NCBI GenBank assembly: GCA_047605205.1
Contig: JASGGE010000117.1
Location: 1-12,504, forward strand
Length of the DNA: 12,504 nt
Direction: 5' to 3'
Source of the DNA: Siphonobacter sp047605205
Lineage (GTDB): Bacteria; Bacteroidota; Bacteroidia; Cytophagales; Spirosomataceae
Made by a program: the position numbers and the translations under genes. Of the stretch, positions 1 through 8,500 are shown in pieces; within the stretch, counting starts at the first letter, position 1, and the number at the start of each line of letters is the position of its first letter. The notes below the pieces were generated by a model. It was not told the origin of the DNA. It saw only the letters and a program-made list of their open reading frames with translations, and made no database searches.

Positions 1-522
1 GGTAAAACAATGCCTACATTCAAACCCGCCCTTTCAGATACAACCCAAACGGCTCATGGGTCTCTTCCACCCGTTGATCATCTTTGGCAACGACTTGGCA
101 AGCAATATGATTTATCGGATGGATACGTCAGTATTTCATTTCCTAAAAAGAAAGCAGATATTATTCGCATCGATCACAGCCCAGAATGGGGCACTTATTA
201 CAAACGTCAAATTCGAGCCTACGATCAATATTCGTTGAAAGACATTACTACTAAAAGTTCCTTTTCAGAGACCTTTGAAAATGCGGAGATTGCCGATAAG
301 ATCAAACGGATGAACTACGACATTCACGTAGGAGCTATTTTGGGTTTACCAGGTAAGATTCTGGCATTTTTTGCTAGCTTGATTTGTGCCAGTTTGCCTA
401 TTACGGGCTTTTACATTTGGTGGGGACGTAAAAAGAAGAATAAAAAACCGGCTAATAAGCGAGCGTCTGCTCAACCCGGAGTACCCCGTGTAAAAATTCC
501 TAAAACAACCGTTACTGAGTAA
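1..522 (+). CDS. PepSY-associated transmembrane protein, C-terminal part (5' end outside window)
   Basis: This is the end of a PepSY-domain/PepSY-associated TM protein (PiuB-like, often annotated iron-regulated membrane protein). The frame is open to the left edge (the first nine bases read Gly-Lys-Thr), so the ATG at base 10 is probably an internal Met rather than the start. Family members usually run to about 370-500 residues, and only about 173 are present. Numbering from that Met, a soluble, presumably periplasmic PepSY-like segment covers about residues 20-100. The family's closing membrane signature follows: IHVGAILGLPGK (H106), a hydrophobic helix at about 110-138, ITGFYIWWGR, and a basic cytoplasmic tail rich in Lys and Arg. 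In this family such proteins are often linked to TonB-dependent siderophore or iron uptake, but no such partner is visible here. The family call is good; the substrate is unknown. Confidence 0.85.
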   Translation, partial: GKTMPTFKPALSDTTQTAHGSLPPVDHLWQRLGKQYDLSDGYVSISFPKKKADIIRIDHSPEWGTYYKRQIRAYDQYSLKDITTKSSFSETFENAEIADKIKRMNYDIHVGAILGLPGKILAFFASLICASLPITGFYIWWGRKKKNKKPANKRASAQPGVPRVKIPKTTVTE

Positions 523-529
523 AAGAAAT

Positions 530-549
530 CCCCCGCCAATTGGCGGGGG
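530..549. terminator. Bidirectional intrinsic terminator between convergent genes
   Basis: A perfect inverted repeat, CCCCCGCCAA followed directly by TTGGCGGGGG, folds into a GC-rich hairpin on either strand. On the plus strand it is followed by CTTTTATTTATTT. On the minus strand it is followed by ATTTCTTTT. It starts 7 bp after the stop of the PepSY gene and ends 12 bp before the stop codon of the convergent lipoprotein gene, so one element can end transcription from both sides. The perfect stem with T-rich flanks on both sides makes this a strong call. Confidence 0.9.
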
Positions 550-561
550 GCTTTTATTTAT

Positions 562-1932
562 TTACTTACCATTCGTAGCCATTTTCAGGGCCTGAGTAGT
601 AGTGTAATATTTCGTGATCATGTTAGGCACTTCCCATTCGGGTAGTTTGCCATCTTTCAGAAATTGTAAATATTTCTGAGCTACCTGAGCAAAATGAGCC
701 TCGTGACCATTGGCATATTTCTCTGGAATCACTACCTCCCAACCTACTTTTGTTTTCTTCAATGAAATCCCGGGGTACCTGCCTTCAAGTGTTTTTACCT
801 GAGCTTCCACTGCTTTTTCGTATTCGGGAGTACTTTTCTGAGCAATCTCAATATAAAGCATTGGCTTATATTTCTGTTCCGCTCCCTGACGAATAATCAG
901 ATTTGCTTTTGAGCCTCGCATGATCGAATAATGCGTGTCGCCTGCGTTAGCAGGTGGCTGAAAATTCCAGATAACAGATACTTTGGCATGCACGCCCTTG
1001 AGGGTATAATTCAACTCACCATTTGAGTAAACATTCAAAACACTGTCTTTCAAATCTTTCGTAAGGAACGCTGGGTAGGTATCGCTTTTGGTAACGAGTT
1101 TAAACTGCGATGGCGTAATAGGCGTAGTCCAGTGTTTGGCATTCAATACTCGCACATCTTTCTGATAATCAAGTGTTTGATCCGGAAAACAAGCCCATTG
1201 AATCAAGTCAACCAGGTGAGTAGTCACATCCACAAGTCCTTCCCCTTGTTGTTTGACATCAAAAAACCAGGCTGGCCGCACCAGGGCTTCGCCTGAAACA
1301 TATTTAAAGAAATGGTGAACACTTTCCTTCACTACACCAGGCTGTTCGGGAGTGCCTTTCTGTAATTCGCCAAATAATTCAGGCAACTGAGCCAACTCCC
1401 GCTGTAGGGTATTCGTGATCTCATACCGCTCCGTCATGATGTCATAGAGCAATACTTTTTTCTGATCGGCAGTGGCGAAGGCTCGCCTGAGCGTTTCGAA
1501 TCCTTCGGCATTAATTGCCATAGGCTTATCAGAAAGTACATTCAGGCCTGCTTCAACTGATTTCTGAATATAGTCTGTCTTTTTCTGATTGTTCCCCGCC
1601 AGAATGACCAGATTACCAGATTTATCCTGCAACATTTTAGCCAGATAATCTGAGCCCTTGTATACCTCTTCTTTCCAATGGGTTGGGGCTTCGGGCCGGG
1701 TATTGTACTTCTCAATTTTATCGAGATAGGCTTTTACTTCTGCTCCTTCCGGGGCATACACATGCACATCAGGGCTAACCCCTTCATACATAGACTTCTG
1801 CACTAAGGCGGCATGAAAATGGCCTGGATCAAGCACCAATAGCTTGATAGCCGCAGAATCTGCTTCTTTTTTAGGCTGACAGGCCAGTGCTGATATCAGT
1901 AACGTACCAATGGCTACCAAAGTTTTTCTCAT
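562..1932 (-). CDS. Gfo/Idh/MocA-family oxidoreductase-like lipoprotein
   Basis: A 456-residue protein with a lipoprotein signal peptide: MRK, a hydrophobic stretch at 5-16, then lipobox ALAC with Cys18 as the lipidation site. It should be exported and anchored in the envelope. The rest resembles the Gfo/Idh/MocA fold: a Rossmann-like N-terminal part (about 29-165) containing SDKPM (134-138), the counterpart of the family's EKP lysine motif, and DVTTHLVD (235-242, His239), which resembles the conserved acid/histidine motif of the second domain. The C-terminal half matches in character the 'putative oxidoreductase C-terminal domain' found in Bacteroidota secreted members. The usual GxGxxG dinucleotide loop is not evident at the first strand, which reads LLVLDPGHFHAAL (31-43). 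Substrate and cofactor cannot be told. The gene stands alone, convergent with the PepSY gene and divergent from the LytS kinase. The ATG at 1932 is supported by the signal peptide directly after it. Confidence 0.85.
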   Translation of the reverse strand: MRKTLVAIGTLLISALACQPKKEADSAAIKLLVLDPGHFHAALVQKSMYEGVSPDVHVYAPEGAEVKAYLDKIEKYNTRPEAPTHWKEEVYKGSDYLAKMLQDKSGNLVILAGNNQKKTDYIQKSVEAGLNVLSDKPMAINAEGFETLRRAFATADQKKVLLYDIMTERYEITNTLQRELAQLPELFGELQKGTPEQPGVVKESVHHFFKYVSGEALVRPAWFFDVKQQGEGLVDVTTHLVDLIQWACFPDQTLDYQKDVRVLNAKHWTTPITPSQFKLVTKSDTYPAFLTKDLKDSVLNVYSNGELNYTLKGVHAKVSVIWNFQPPANAGDTHYSIMRGSKANLIIRQGAEQKYKPMLYIEIAQKSTPEYEKAVEAQVKTLEGRYPGISLKKTKVGWEVVIPEKYANGHEAHFAQVAQKYLQFLKDGKLPEWEVPNMITKYYTTTQALKMATNGK

Positions 1933-2242
1933 AAGTGGTTAGAAGTTACGTCCTTTTAGGGTTTTTAAATGGAATACTCTTAGCATTAACCGAGTTAAAG
2001 CCCATTATTACAATTTCAGGAAATTAATGTATATATGTTCAGAGAACAAATTTTTAAAGCTCCAAAGGTTAAACCCCTATTAACAAAGAGGAAATGTTCT
2101 TACTAAAACCCCTAGCAAACCAAGCGATATACTTAAATCCATGAAAAACCGATTCATCAGATAGAATACGGCATTCGTCAGCTTTGATTTGTTGTGCATC
2201 ATGCATTATTTCACCTTTGTTACGAAATTATGCATCTCTAAA
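1933..2242. promoter_or_regulatory. Divergent AT-rich intergenic region with presumed promoters
   Basis: This 310-bp gap separates two divergently transcribed genes, so it must carry promoters for both. It is AT-rich. Visible structure: a 9-bp direct repeat AAACCCCTA at 2071-2079 and 2106-2114 (35 bp apart), an inverted repeat GTTAA-N7-TTAAC at 2068-2084, and a TGCAT-C-ATGCA palindrome at 2194-2204. For the leftward gene I found no box pair close to the Bacteroidota consensus. No RNA gene or further open reading frame is convincing here. Confidence 0.5.
2188..2219 (+). promoter_or_regulatory. Candidate Bacteroidota-type promoter of the LytS/LytTR operon
   Basis: TTTG at 2188-2191 and CACCTTTG at 2212-2219, separated by 20 bp, match the Bacteroidota -33/-7 pattern (TTTG, about 19-20 bp, TAnnTTTG) with one mismatch in the -7 box. 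Transcription would begin around 2225. That lies after the ATG at 2201 and before the ATG at 2243, so it favours the later start. A TGCAT-C-ATGCA palindrome lies between the two boxes. The call rests on consensus resemblance only. Confidence 0.35.
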
Positions 2243-3352
2243 ATGGCTAACCGAATATCTCCTCAACAAAGATGGCAACTTGCTTTAAGTCTGGCGAGCA
2301 TCTATTCGGTTATTGTTTTATACGTAACCGTTCCGGAGCGAATTCATCATTTTATTAATTTCCATTTCTATTTTGGCTTCGCTTTGCCATACTGGTTAAT
2401 AAATGTTGTTCTGTTTTTCATATGGTTGGGCGTTGCCGACTGGATTCAGCAACAGTTGTTCCAACGCTACGGAGAAAACTATTTACTTGAATTTCGCCTT
2501 CCTGCCCAGCTAACGTCTCTAGTGGCTTCACTAGCGTTGGCTCTACTCTATAATATGGCCTTGCAGGGAGGGCTACATATGTATTTTAGCATTAGGCATT
2601 TTATTTTCCCTCCGGAGCATATTCTGCCCCCAAAAGATCGGCCTTCACAACAGGTGGAAGCTCTCTTTGACCGATTTAATAACAGTTTCTCGGTCATTGT
2701 AATGCTCTTTACTTTTTACCTGACGGCCAGTATTCGGGCTTACCAGCACATTAAAGAGATTCAGGTACGTTCCGAACGGCTCGAAAAAGAAAATGTACAG
2801 GCCCAGTTTGCGGCTCTAAAAAACCAGGTTAATCCGCACTTTTTGTTCAATAGCCTGAGTATTCTTTCCTCCGTTGTACACATAGATGCAGAGCTCTCTG
2901 AAAAATTCATTGCTCAGTTATCCAAATCGTATCGGTATATTCTTGAACAGAAAGATAATGACCTGGTTTCTTTAAAAACTGAGCTGGATTTTATCCAGTC
3001 TTATACGTTTCTTCTGAAAATTCGCTTCAGAGAAAAATTTGATGTTGAAATTCAGGTACCCGAACAGGTGCAGGAACAATACCGGATTGCTCCGCTAACG
3101 CTTCAGCTTCTGGTAGAAAATGCCGTAAAACATACTAGCATGTCAACCAAAACCCCGCTTCGCGTACGGATACGCGTTGAAGGAAATACGCTGATTGTTG
3201 AGAACGGATTGAGCCCCCGCTTACAGCCGGAAGTATCAACCGGAGTCGGACTAAAAAACATTACCGCACGGTATAACATCCTGACCAGCCGGCCCGTCTG
3301 GTACGGTGAACAGGATGGTATGTTTGTGGTTAAAATTCCTTTAATTGTATGA
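2243..3352 (+). CDS. LytS-type sensor histidine kinase
   Basis: A membrane sensor kinase of the His_kinase (PF06580) class that pairs with LytTR regulators. I start it at the ATG at 2243 (MANRISPQQR, 369 residues). In-frame TTG 2189 and ATG 2201 would add up to 18 residues, but the candidate promoter overlaps them. Four hydrophobic segments lie at about residues 13-30, 45-65, 90-110 and 150-165, followed by a short coiled linker. The phospho-acceptor motif NPHFLFNSL follows with His199, then the ATP-binding N-box LVENAVKH (Asn293) and a glycine motif GVGLKN (334-339). There is no extra sensor domain, so the membrane bundle probably does the sensing; the signal is unknown. The stop overlaps the regulator's start (ATGA), so the two genes are translationally coupled. 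The kinase call is firm; only the start is uncertain. Confidence 0.92.
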   Translation: MANRISPQQRWQLALSLASIYSVIVLYVTVPERIHHFINFHFYFGFALPYWLINVVLFFIWLGVADWIQQQLFQRYGENYLLEFRLPAQLTSLVASLALALLYNMALQGGLHMYFSIRHFIFPPEHILPPKDRPSQQVEALFDRFNNSFSVIVMLFTFYLTASIRAYQHIKEIQVRSERLEKENVQAQFAALKNQVNPHFLFNSLSILSSVVHIDAELSEKFIAQLSKSYRYILEQKDNDLVSLKTELDFIQSYTFLLKIRFREKFDVEIQVPEQVQEQYRIAPLTLQLLVENAVKHTSMSTKTPLRVRIRVEGNTLIVENGLSPRLQPEVSTGVGLKNITARYNILTSRPVWYGEQDGMFVVKIPLIV

Positions 3353-4098
3353 ACGTAGTTATTGTTGAAGACGAGTATCTGACCGCCGAGCGGCTTGAGA
3401 ACTTACTTCGTAAGTACGATCCCAGCATACAGGTGATTACTAAAATACCTTCCGTCAGTGAAGCGGTTGAATGGTTTCAGGAAAATCCAAAACCCGATTT
3501 GGCTTTTATGGATATTCACCTGGAAGACGGGCTGGCCTTTTCCATCTTTGATCAGATTTCGCTCACAATCCCCATCATTTTCACCACGGCTTACGATGAG
3601 TATACCATCCGGGCTTTTAAGGTAAACAGTATCGATTATCTGCTTAAACCTATTGATCCGGCGGAATTGAAGGCGGCTCTGGATAAATTCAAGACTCTTC
3701 ACGTACAACCCGACCTCCGCTCCCTATTACAACTGATTAACAAGCCTCAGAATGTTGACTACAAGGATCGGTTTATGGTTTCAATAGGCACAAAAATCAG
3801 AAGTATTGAAACCGCCGACATTGCATATTTTTTTTCGGAAGACAAAATAACCTTCCTCGTCACGCAGGAAGGTCAGAAATTACCCGTAGAATATAGTTTG
3901 GATAAATTAAGTCAGCTTACCGATCCGAAGCGTTTTTTCCGGTTAAACCGTCAGTTTCTGGTTTCGTTTTCAGCCATTCATACGGTGCATACCTATTCGG
4001 CAGGTAAACTAAAAGTAGATCTGGACCCCGACTTGAAGCAGGAAGTTTTTGTAAGCGGTGATCGGATCACCGATTTTAAAAACTGGTTAGGCCGCTAA
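3349..4098 (+). CDS. LytTR-family response regulator
   Basis: A 249-residue DNA-binding regulator, cognate to the kinase just upstream, with which it shares a 4-bp ATGA overlap. The receiver domain (about 1-115) has the acidic pair in VEDE (7-9), phospho-acceptor Asp55 in FMDIHLEDG, the switch Thr in FTTAYDEY (79-80), and Lys100 in YLLKPID. A linker leads to a LytTR DNA-binding domain (about 140-245) with the family's usual KIRSIETADIAYFFSEDKIT and FFRLNRQFLVS segments. LytTR proteins bind imperfect direct repeats. No candidate target inside the window is convincing apart from possible autoregulation at the upstream intergenic region. The ATG at 3349 is well supported by the receiver beginning at residue 2. 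A terminator follows 14 bp after the stop. Confidence 0.95.
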   Translation: MNVVIVEDEYLTAERLENLLRKYDPSIQVITKIPSVSEAVEWFQENPKPDLAFMDIHLEDGLAFSIFDQISLTIPIIFTTAYDEYTIRAFKVNSIDYLLKPIDPAELKAALDKFKTLHVQPDLRSLLQLINKPQNVDYKDRFMVSIGTKIRSIETADIAYFFSEDKITFLVTQEGQKLPVEYSLDKLSQLTDPKRFFRLNRQFLVSFSAIHTVHTYSAGKLKVDLDPDLKQEVFVSGDRITDFKNWLGR

Positions 4099-4111
4099 GC
4101 CATAAAAAGTA

Positions 4112-4142
4112 AAGCCCGACTACCAATTTGGCAGTCGGGCTT
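4112..4142. terminator. Bidirectional intrinsic terminator between LytTR gene and efflux operon
   Basis: AAGCCCGACT (4112-4121) pairs perfectly with AGTCGGGCTT (4133-4142) around an 11-nt loop that can itself add a CCA/TGG pairing. T-rich DNA flanks it on the plus side (CTTTTC), and the A-rich left flank gives TTTACTTTTTA on the minus strand. It sits 14 bp after the LytTR stop and 1 bp past the stop of the leftward outer-membrane channel gene, so it ends both transcripts. Confidence 0.9.
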
Positions 4143-4143
4143 T

Positions 4144-5538
4144 TCACTGTCTCCAGCCACCACCTAAGGCACGGTAGAGATTTACTACAGATTGTAATTG
4201 TTGCAAACGATCGTTAACGCTACTCAATTGAGCCGAAAGCAAGCTTTGCTGTGCTACCAGAACTTCGGTATAGTTAGCCGAACTATACTTCAATAATTCC
4301 CTGGTATAATCTACTGATTTCACCAGGGCTGTTAACTGATTCTGACGAATGCGGGCCCGTTCGGTAGCTGTTTCATAGGCAAATAAAGCATTTGAAACTT
4401 CCTGTCCGGCCGTAAAGAGGGTGCTTTGAAACGAATATAAGGCTTGTTCCTGCTGAGCTTGGTACGTTCTTAATCGCACCGTGTTAAGGCCCCGGTTAAA
4501 AATGGGTTGAGCTAAGCCGGCAGCAATGTTCCCAAAAATGGATGCTGACGAAAATAGGCTTGAAAATATCACATTTGAAAGACCTCCATTGGCCGTAAGC
4601 GTCAACGTAGGATAGAAATACGCCCGAGCCGAGTTAGTTAACTCAAAAGCATTAACATACGCATACTCTGCCTGTTGTACATCCGGGCGATGGCTTAACA
4701 GCTGAGCCGATATCCCTGTAGGTAAACTATCAATTGTCGTCTGAGCTTCCATAGTGGTACGATTAATGGCACCGGGAGCTTTACCCAATAGAATTGAAAG
4801 GGCGTTTTCGGTTTCCCGAATGTTCTGTTTCAACGTCGGGATAGTCGTTTCTGCGGCATATTGGCTGGCTTCACTCTGTACCACAGCCGCACCCGTTACT
4901 ATGGCTGCTTCCTTCAGAAGCTTCATTGTAGCAACGTTATCTACCCAATATTGAACCGTCTGTTGGGTTATTTTCAGTTGGGCATCGTACGAAAGAAGCA
5001 AATAATAGTTGTTAGCAATGTTGGCAATCAGTTGCGTCTGCACGGCTCGTCGGTAAGCTTCACTTTGCAGTAAAGCAGCTATATATGCCTTTTTTGCACT
5101 ACTTAGTTTTCCCCACAGATCGGCTTCCCAACTGGCATTGACGTACAGTTGAAATTGTTGCGAAGCAAAACCCGTTGCAGAGCTAGGCACTGAAGGTATT
5201 TTTGCTTTCGTAGCAATGGCATTACCTGTCACGGCGGGAAAAAAGGCCATTCGAGCCTGATACAAATTGGCCTCAGCTACTTTAATGCGGGCTACGGCCG
5301 TTTTCAAATCCAGATTATTGGCCAACCCCTCTTCAATAAGATGCTGTAAGGTTGTATCCGGAAACAACGTACGCCAGGGTAAATCTGCCAGCGTGTTAGT
5401 ATCGGTACCGGTAACGCCCCGGTATAAGTCTTGAGTTTTGACATCGGGCCGTTTATACGTCTGGGTTACTTTACAAGCCGCAAGTATCTGAATCAACACT
5501 ATGACCAGAAAAGCTTGCCGCAAAAATGATTTATTCAT
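4144..5538 (-). CDS. RND efflux outer-membrane lipoprotein (TolC/NodT family)
   Basis: The outer-membrane channel of a tripartite efflux pump, 464 residues, a normal length for the NodT/OprM branch. The leader MNKSFLRQ plus a hydrophobic stretch ends in lipobox LAAC (Cys22), indicating a lipidated outer-membrane protein. After it comes the typical opening YKRPDV, then WRTLFPDTTLQHLIEEGLANNLDLKTA (about 55-81). The body is two repeats of the outer membrane efflux (OEP) domain: long Ala/Gln-rich helices forming the periplasmic tunnel (for example 81-100, and the stretch around ARIRQNQLTALVKSVDYTREL in the C-terminal repeat) and conserved SHRPDVQQAEYAYVNA between the halves. It is the last gene of the leftward operon, 52 bp after the pump gene, and is followed by a terminator. 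No clear Shine-Dalgarno precedes it. The family call is firm. Confidence 0.95.
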   Translation of the reverse strand: MNKSFLRQAFLVIVLIQILAACKVTQTYKRPDVKTQDLYRGVTGTDTNTLADLPWRTLFPDTTLQHLIEEGLANNLDLKTAVARIKVAEANLYQARMAFFPAVTGNAIATKAKIPSVPSSATGFASQQFQLYVNASWEADLWGKLSSAKKAYIAALLQSEAYRRAVQTQLIANIANNYYLLLSYDAQLKITQQTVQYWVDNVATMKLLKEAAIVTGAAVVQSEASQYAAETTIPTLKQNIRETENALSILLGKAPGAINRTTMEAQTTIDSLPTGISAQLLSHRPDVQQAEYAYVNAFELTNSARAYFYPTLTLTANGGLSNVIFSSLFSSASIFGNIAAGLAQPIFNRGLNTVRLRTYQAQQEQALYSFQSTLFTAGQEVSNALFAYETATERARIRQNQLTALVKSVDYTRELLKYSSANYTEVLVAQQSLLSAQLSSVNDRLQQLQSVVNLYRALGGGWRQ

Positions 5539-5590
5539 AACTCATTACTTAAATTCAGATGGGAGCCATACTGTTTGATCAATCAATTGC

Positions 5591-8500
5591 TTAATTCCCA
5601 GACATTAAGTCTGCGTGTGATTTCTCTTCGGTCTGTACGGTTTTGGGTGAACCACTGATTCGTTCCTGTAAACTCTGGAAAATGATAAAGAGTACCGGGA
5701 TCACGAAGACCCCTAATAGTGTTCCGATTAACATCCCTCCTACGGCTCCTGTACCGATGGAACGGTTTCCTTTCGCTCCGGCTCCACTGGCAAACATCAG
5801 TGGCAACAGACCTAAAATAAAGGCAAAAGAAGTCATCAGAATAGGACGTAAACGAGCTTCTGAACCTTCAATAGCGGCTTGTACGATACTCATACCGTGC
5901 CGCCTGCGTTCTACCGCATACTCCACAATCAGAATCGCATTTTTCGCTAACAGACCAATCAGCATAATGATTGTGATTTGTAAGTAAATGTTATTCTCAA
6001 TTCCGAAGAGATTGGCAAAGATGAATGTTCCAGCCAGACCTAATGGTAAGGATAGCAATACAGCCCAGGGCAAGATATAGCTTTCATACTGGGCACTCAA
6101 CAGGAAGTATACGAATACCAGGCAGAGGATAAAAATGTAGATTGTTTGTCCCCCACTCGTAATTTCTTCTCGAGTCATTCCCGAAAATTCATAACCATAT
6201 CCCTGAGGTAATGTCTGAGCTGCTACTTCTTCAATAGCTTTAATGGCATCCCCAGAACTATATCCGGCATTTGGAGAACCCGTAATGGACACGGACGTAA
6301 ACAGGTTAAATCGAGTGATGGTTTCGGGCCCGTATACGCGGGTCATTGTTACGAATTCAGACAGAGGAGCCATAACCGAGTTCGAGTTACGGATGTAAAT
6401 CGAATTTAAACTTTCTGGATTAGCCCGATACGCGGGGTCAGCCTGGATCATAACCCGATACTGCTTCCCAAACTGATTAAAGTTCGAAGCATAAACTCCA
6501 CCAAAATAACCTTGCAGAGCATTCAATACTGAATTTACGGTTAAGCCAGCTTCTTTTGTACGTGCCACATTGACCGTGATCATGTATTGAGGAAAAGTTG
6601 GGTTAAAGGAAGTAGTGGCGTATTGAATTTCAGGGCGTTTGGTTAAGGCCGCTAAAAAGTCATTATTAACTTTGAAAAGATTATCAATTGTTCCGCCCAT
6701 GCGATCCTGTAACTGGAACTCAAACCCGTTACTAGTACCAAAACCCTGAATAGTTGGAGGGGAGAAAAAGACAATCTGGGCCTCACGGATATGGCCCGTC
6801 CTGGCAAACAACTCCTTGATAACAGCATTTACGTCTTTATCGGGCCGCTCTTTCCAGTCTTTTAGCTCCATGATTACCATCCCATACGAGCTACCACTTC
6901 CACTAATGATACTCCGTCCAGCAATACGAGTCGTCGCGTGTATGGCATCGATGGTATGAGCAATACTATCTACCTGATTGGCTACTGCCGTACTCCGTTC
7001 CAGTGAAGAAGCAGGAGGCAAGGTAATATTCGCGAAAATAGTCCCCTGGTCTTCATTAGGCACAAAACCAGAAGGTGTACTGCGTAATAACCAGATAAAT
7101 ATGCCCGCAAAAATGGCGATCATGCCTAGAGCAATCCATTTCTTAGCGGCCAGAAAACTTACTGAGTTTTTATATTTACTAGTTACTGCGTCAAAACCAG
7201 CATTAAAAGCTGTATAGAATCGCGGTAACAATCCCTTTTTATGCTCCCCAGAATGAGGCTTTAAAAACAGGGCACATAAGGCAGGGCTCAACGTCAAGGC
7301 ATTAATAGCCGACAGTACAATAGAGACCGCCAGTGTTAAGCCAAACTGTTGATAAAAGACTCCCGTTGATCCTTTAATAAAACTTACTGGTACGAATACC
7401 GCAGCCATAACCAGGGTAATGGAAACGATTGCCCCGCTGATTTCGCTCATTGCATCAATAGAAGCTTTCCGGGCCGACTTATACCCCTGATCTAACTTGG
7501 CGTGTACCGCTTCTACGACTACGATGGCATCGTCTACTACAATCCCAATGGCTAACACTAAAGCAAAGAGAGTGAGCAGGTTAATCGTAAAACCAAAAAC
7601 ATACAGGAAGAAGAAAGTACCAATAATTGCCACGGGTACGGCAATAGCCGGAATAAGCGTTGAACGGAAATCCTGAAGAAAAATGAATACAACAATAAAT
7701 ACCAGAATGAAGGCCTCAATTAGCGTATGAATTACTTTTTCGATTGAAGCACTTAAGAAATTATTGGCATTCAACAGCTCCGCATACTTAACTCCCGGAG
7801 GGAATGATTTTTGAGCCGTTTCGAGCACGGTTAATGAATTGGCAATTACTTCCTGAGCATTTGAACCAGCTACCTGGTTAATAGCCAACACGACAGAAGG
7901 TTTTCCCTGCGAGGTAGAAACGCTGGAATAACTCTGGGCTCCCAATTCCACACGGGCAATATCTTTCAAACGCAGTACCTGACCATCGGAAGTAATCCGA
8001 ATAATCATGTTTTCAAATTCCGTTGGATTTTTTAACCGCCCTGGATATTTGATTACATATTGAAACGATTGTTCACCGTTTTCGCCGAATTGTCCGGGAG
8101 CCGCTTCAATATTTTGCTCAGCTAATGCTGATGTCACGTCATCCGGAATCAGCTTATAGTTTGCCATTGCATCAGGCTTTAGCCAGATACGCATGGCATA
8201 ATCTCGTGTTCCAAATGCACTCGCATCTCCTACCCCTGTTACTCGCTTAATCTGAGGTACAATGTTAATATTGGCATAGTTCTGCAGGAAAGTCTGATCA
8301 TAAGCCGGGTTTTCACTATACAGCGTGAAAATCAACACGTTACTACTCTGACGCTTGATAGTCTGCACCCCTGCTTTTGTTACTTCAGCGGGTAATAAAC
8401 TGGTTGCCCGTGATACCCGGTTCTGTACGTTTACGGCAGCCAAATCAGGGTTTGTTCCCAATTTAAAGTAAACAGTAATAGTAGCACTCCCATCATTGGC

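Noticed and set aside
2189..2242. N-terminal extension of the LytS-type kinase starting at TTG 2189 or ATG 2201
   Set aside because: A promoter-like box pair overlaps it, and the extension has no signal-peptide or domain character.
3403..3708. 101-residue minus-strand open frame inside the LytTR regulator gene
   Set aside because: It is antisense to the receiver domain, whose catalytic residues are all in the plus-strand frame. No protein features.
5643..5987. 114-residue plus-strand open frame inside the RND pump gene
   Set aside because: It lies antisense to the conserved TM10-TM12 region of the pump, has no recognisable family and no promoter or ribosome site. It is a shadow of the real gene.
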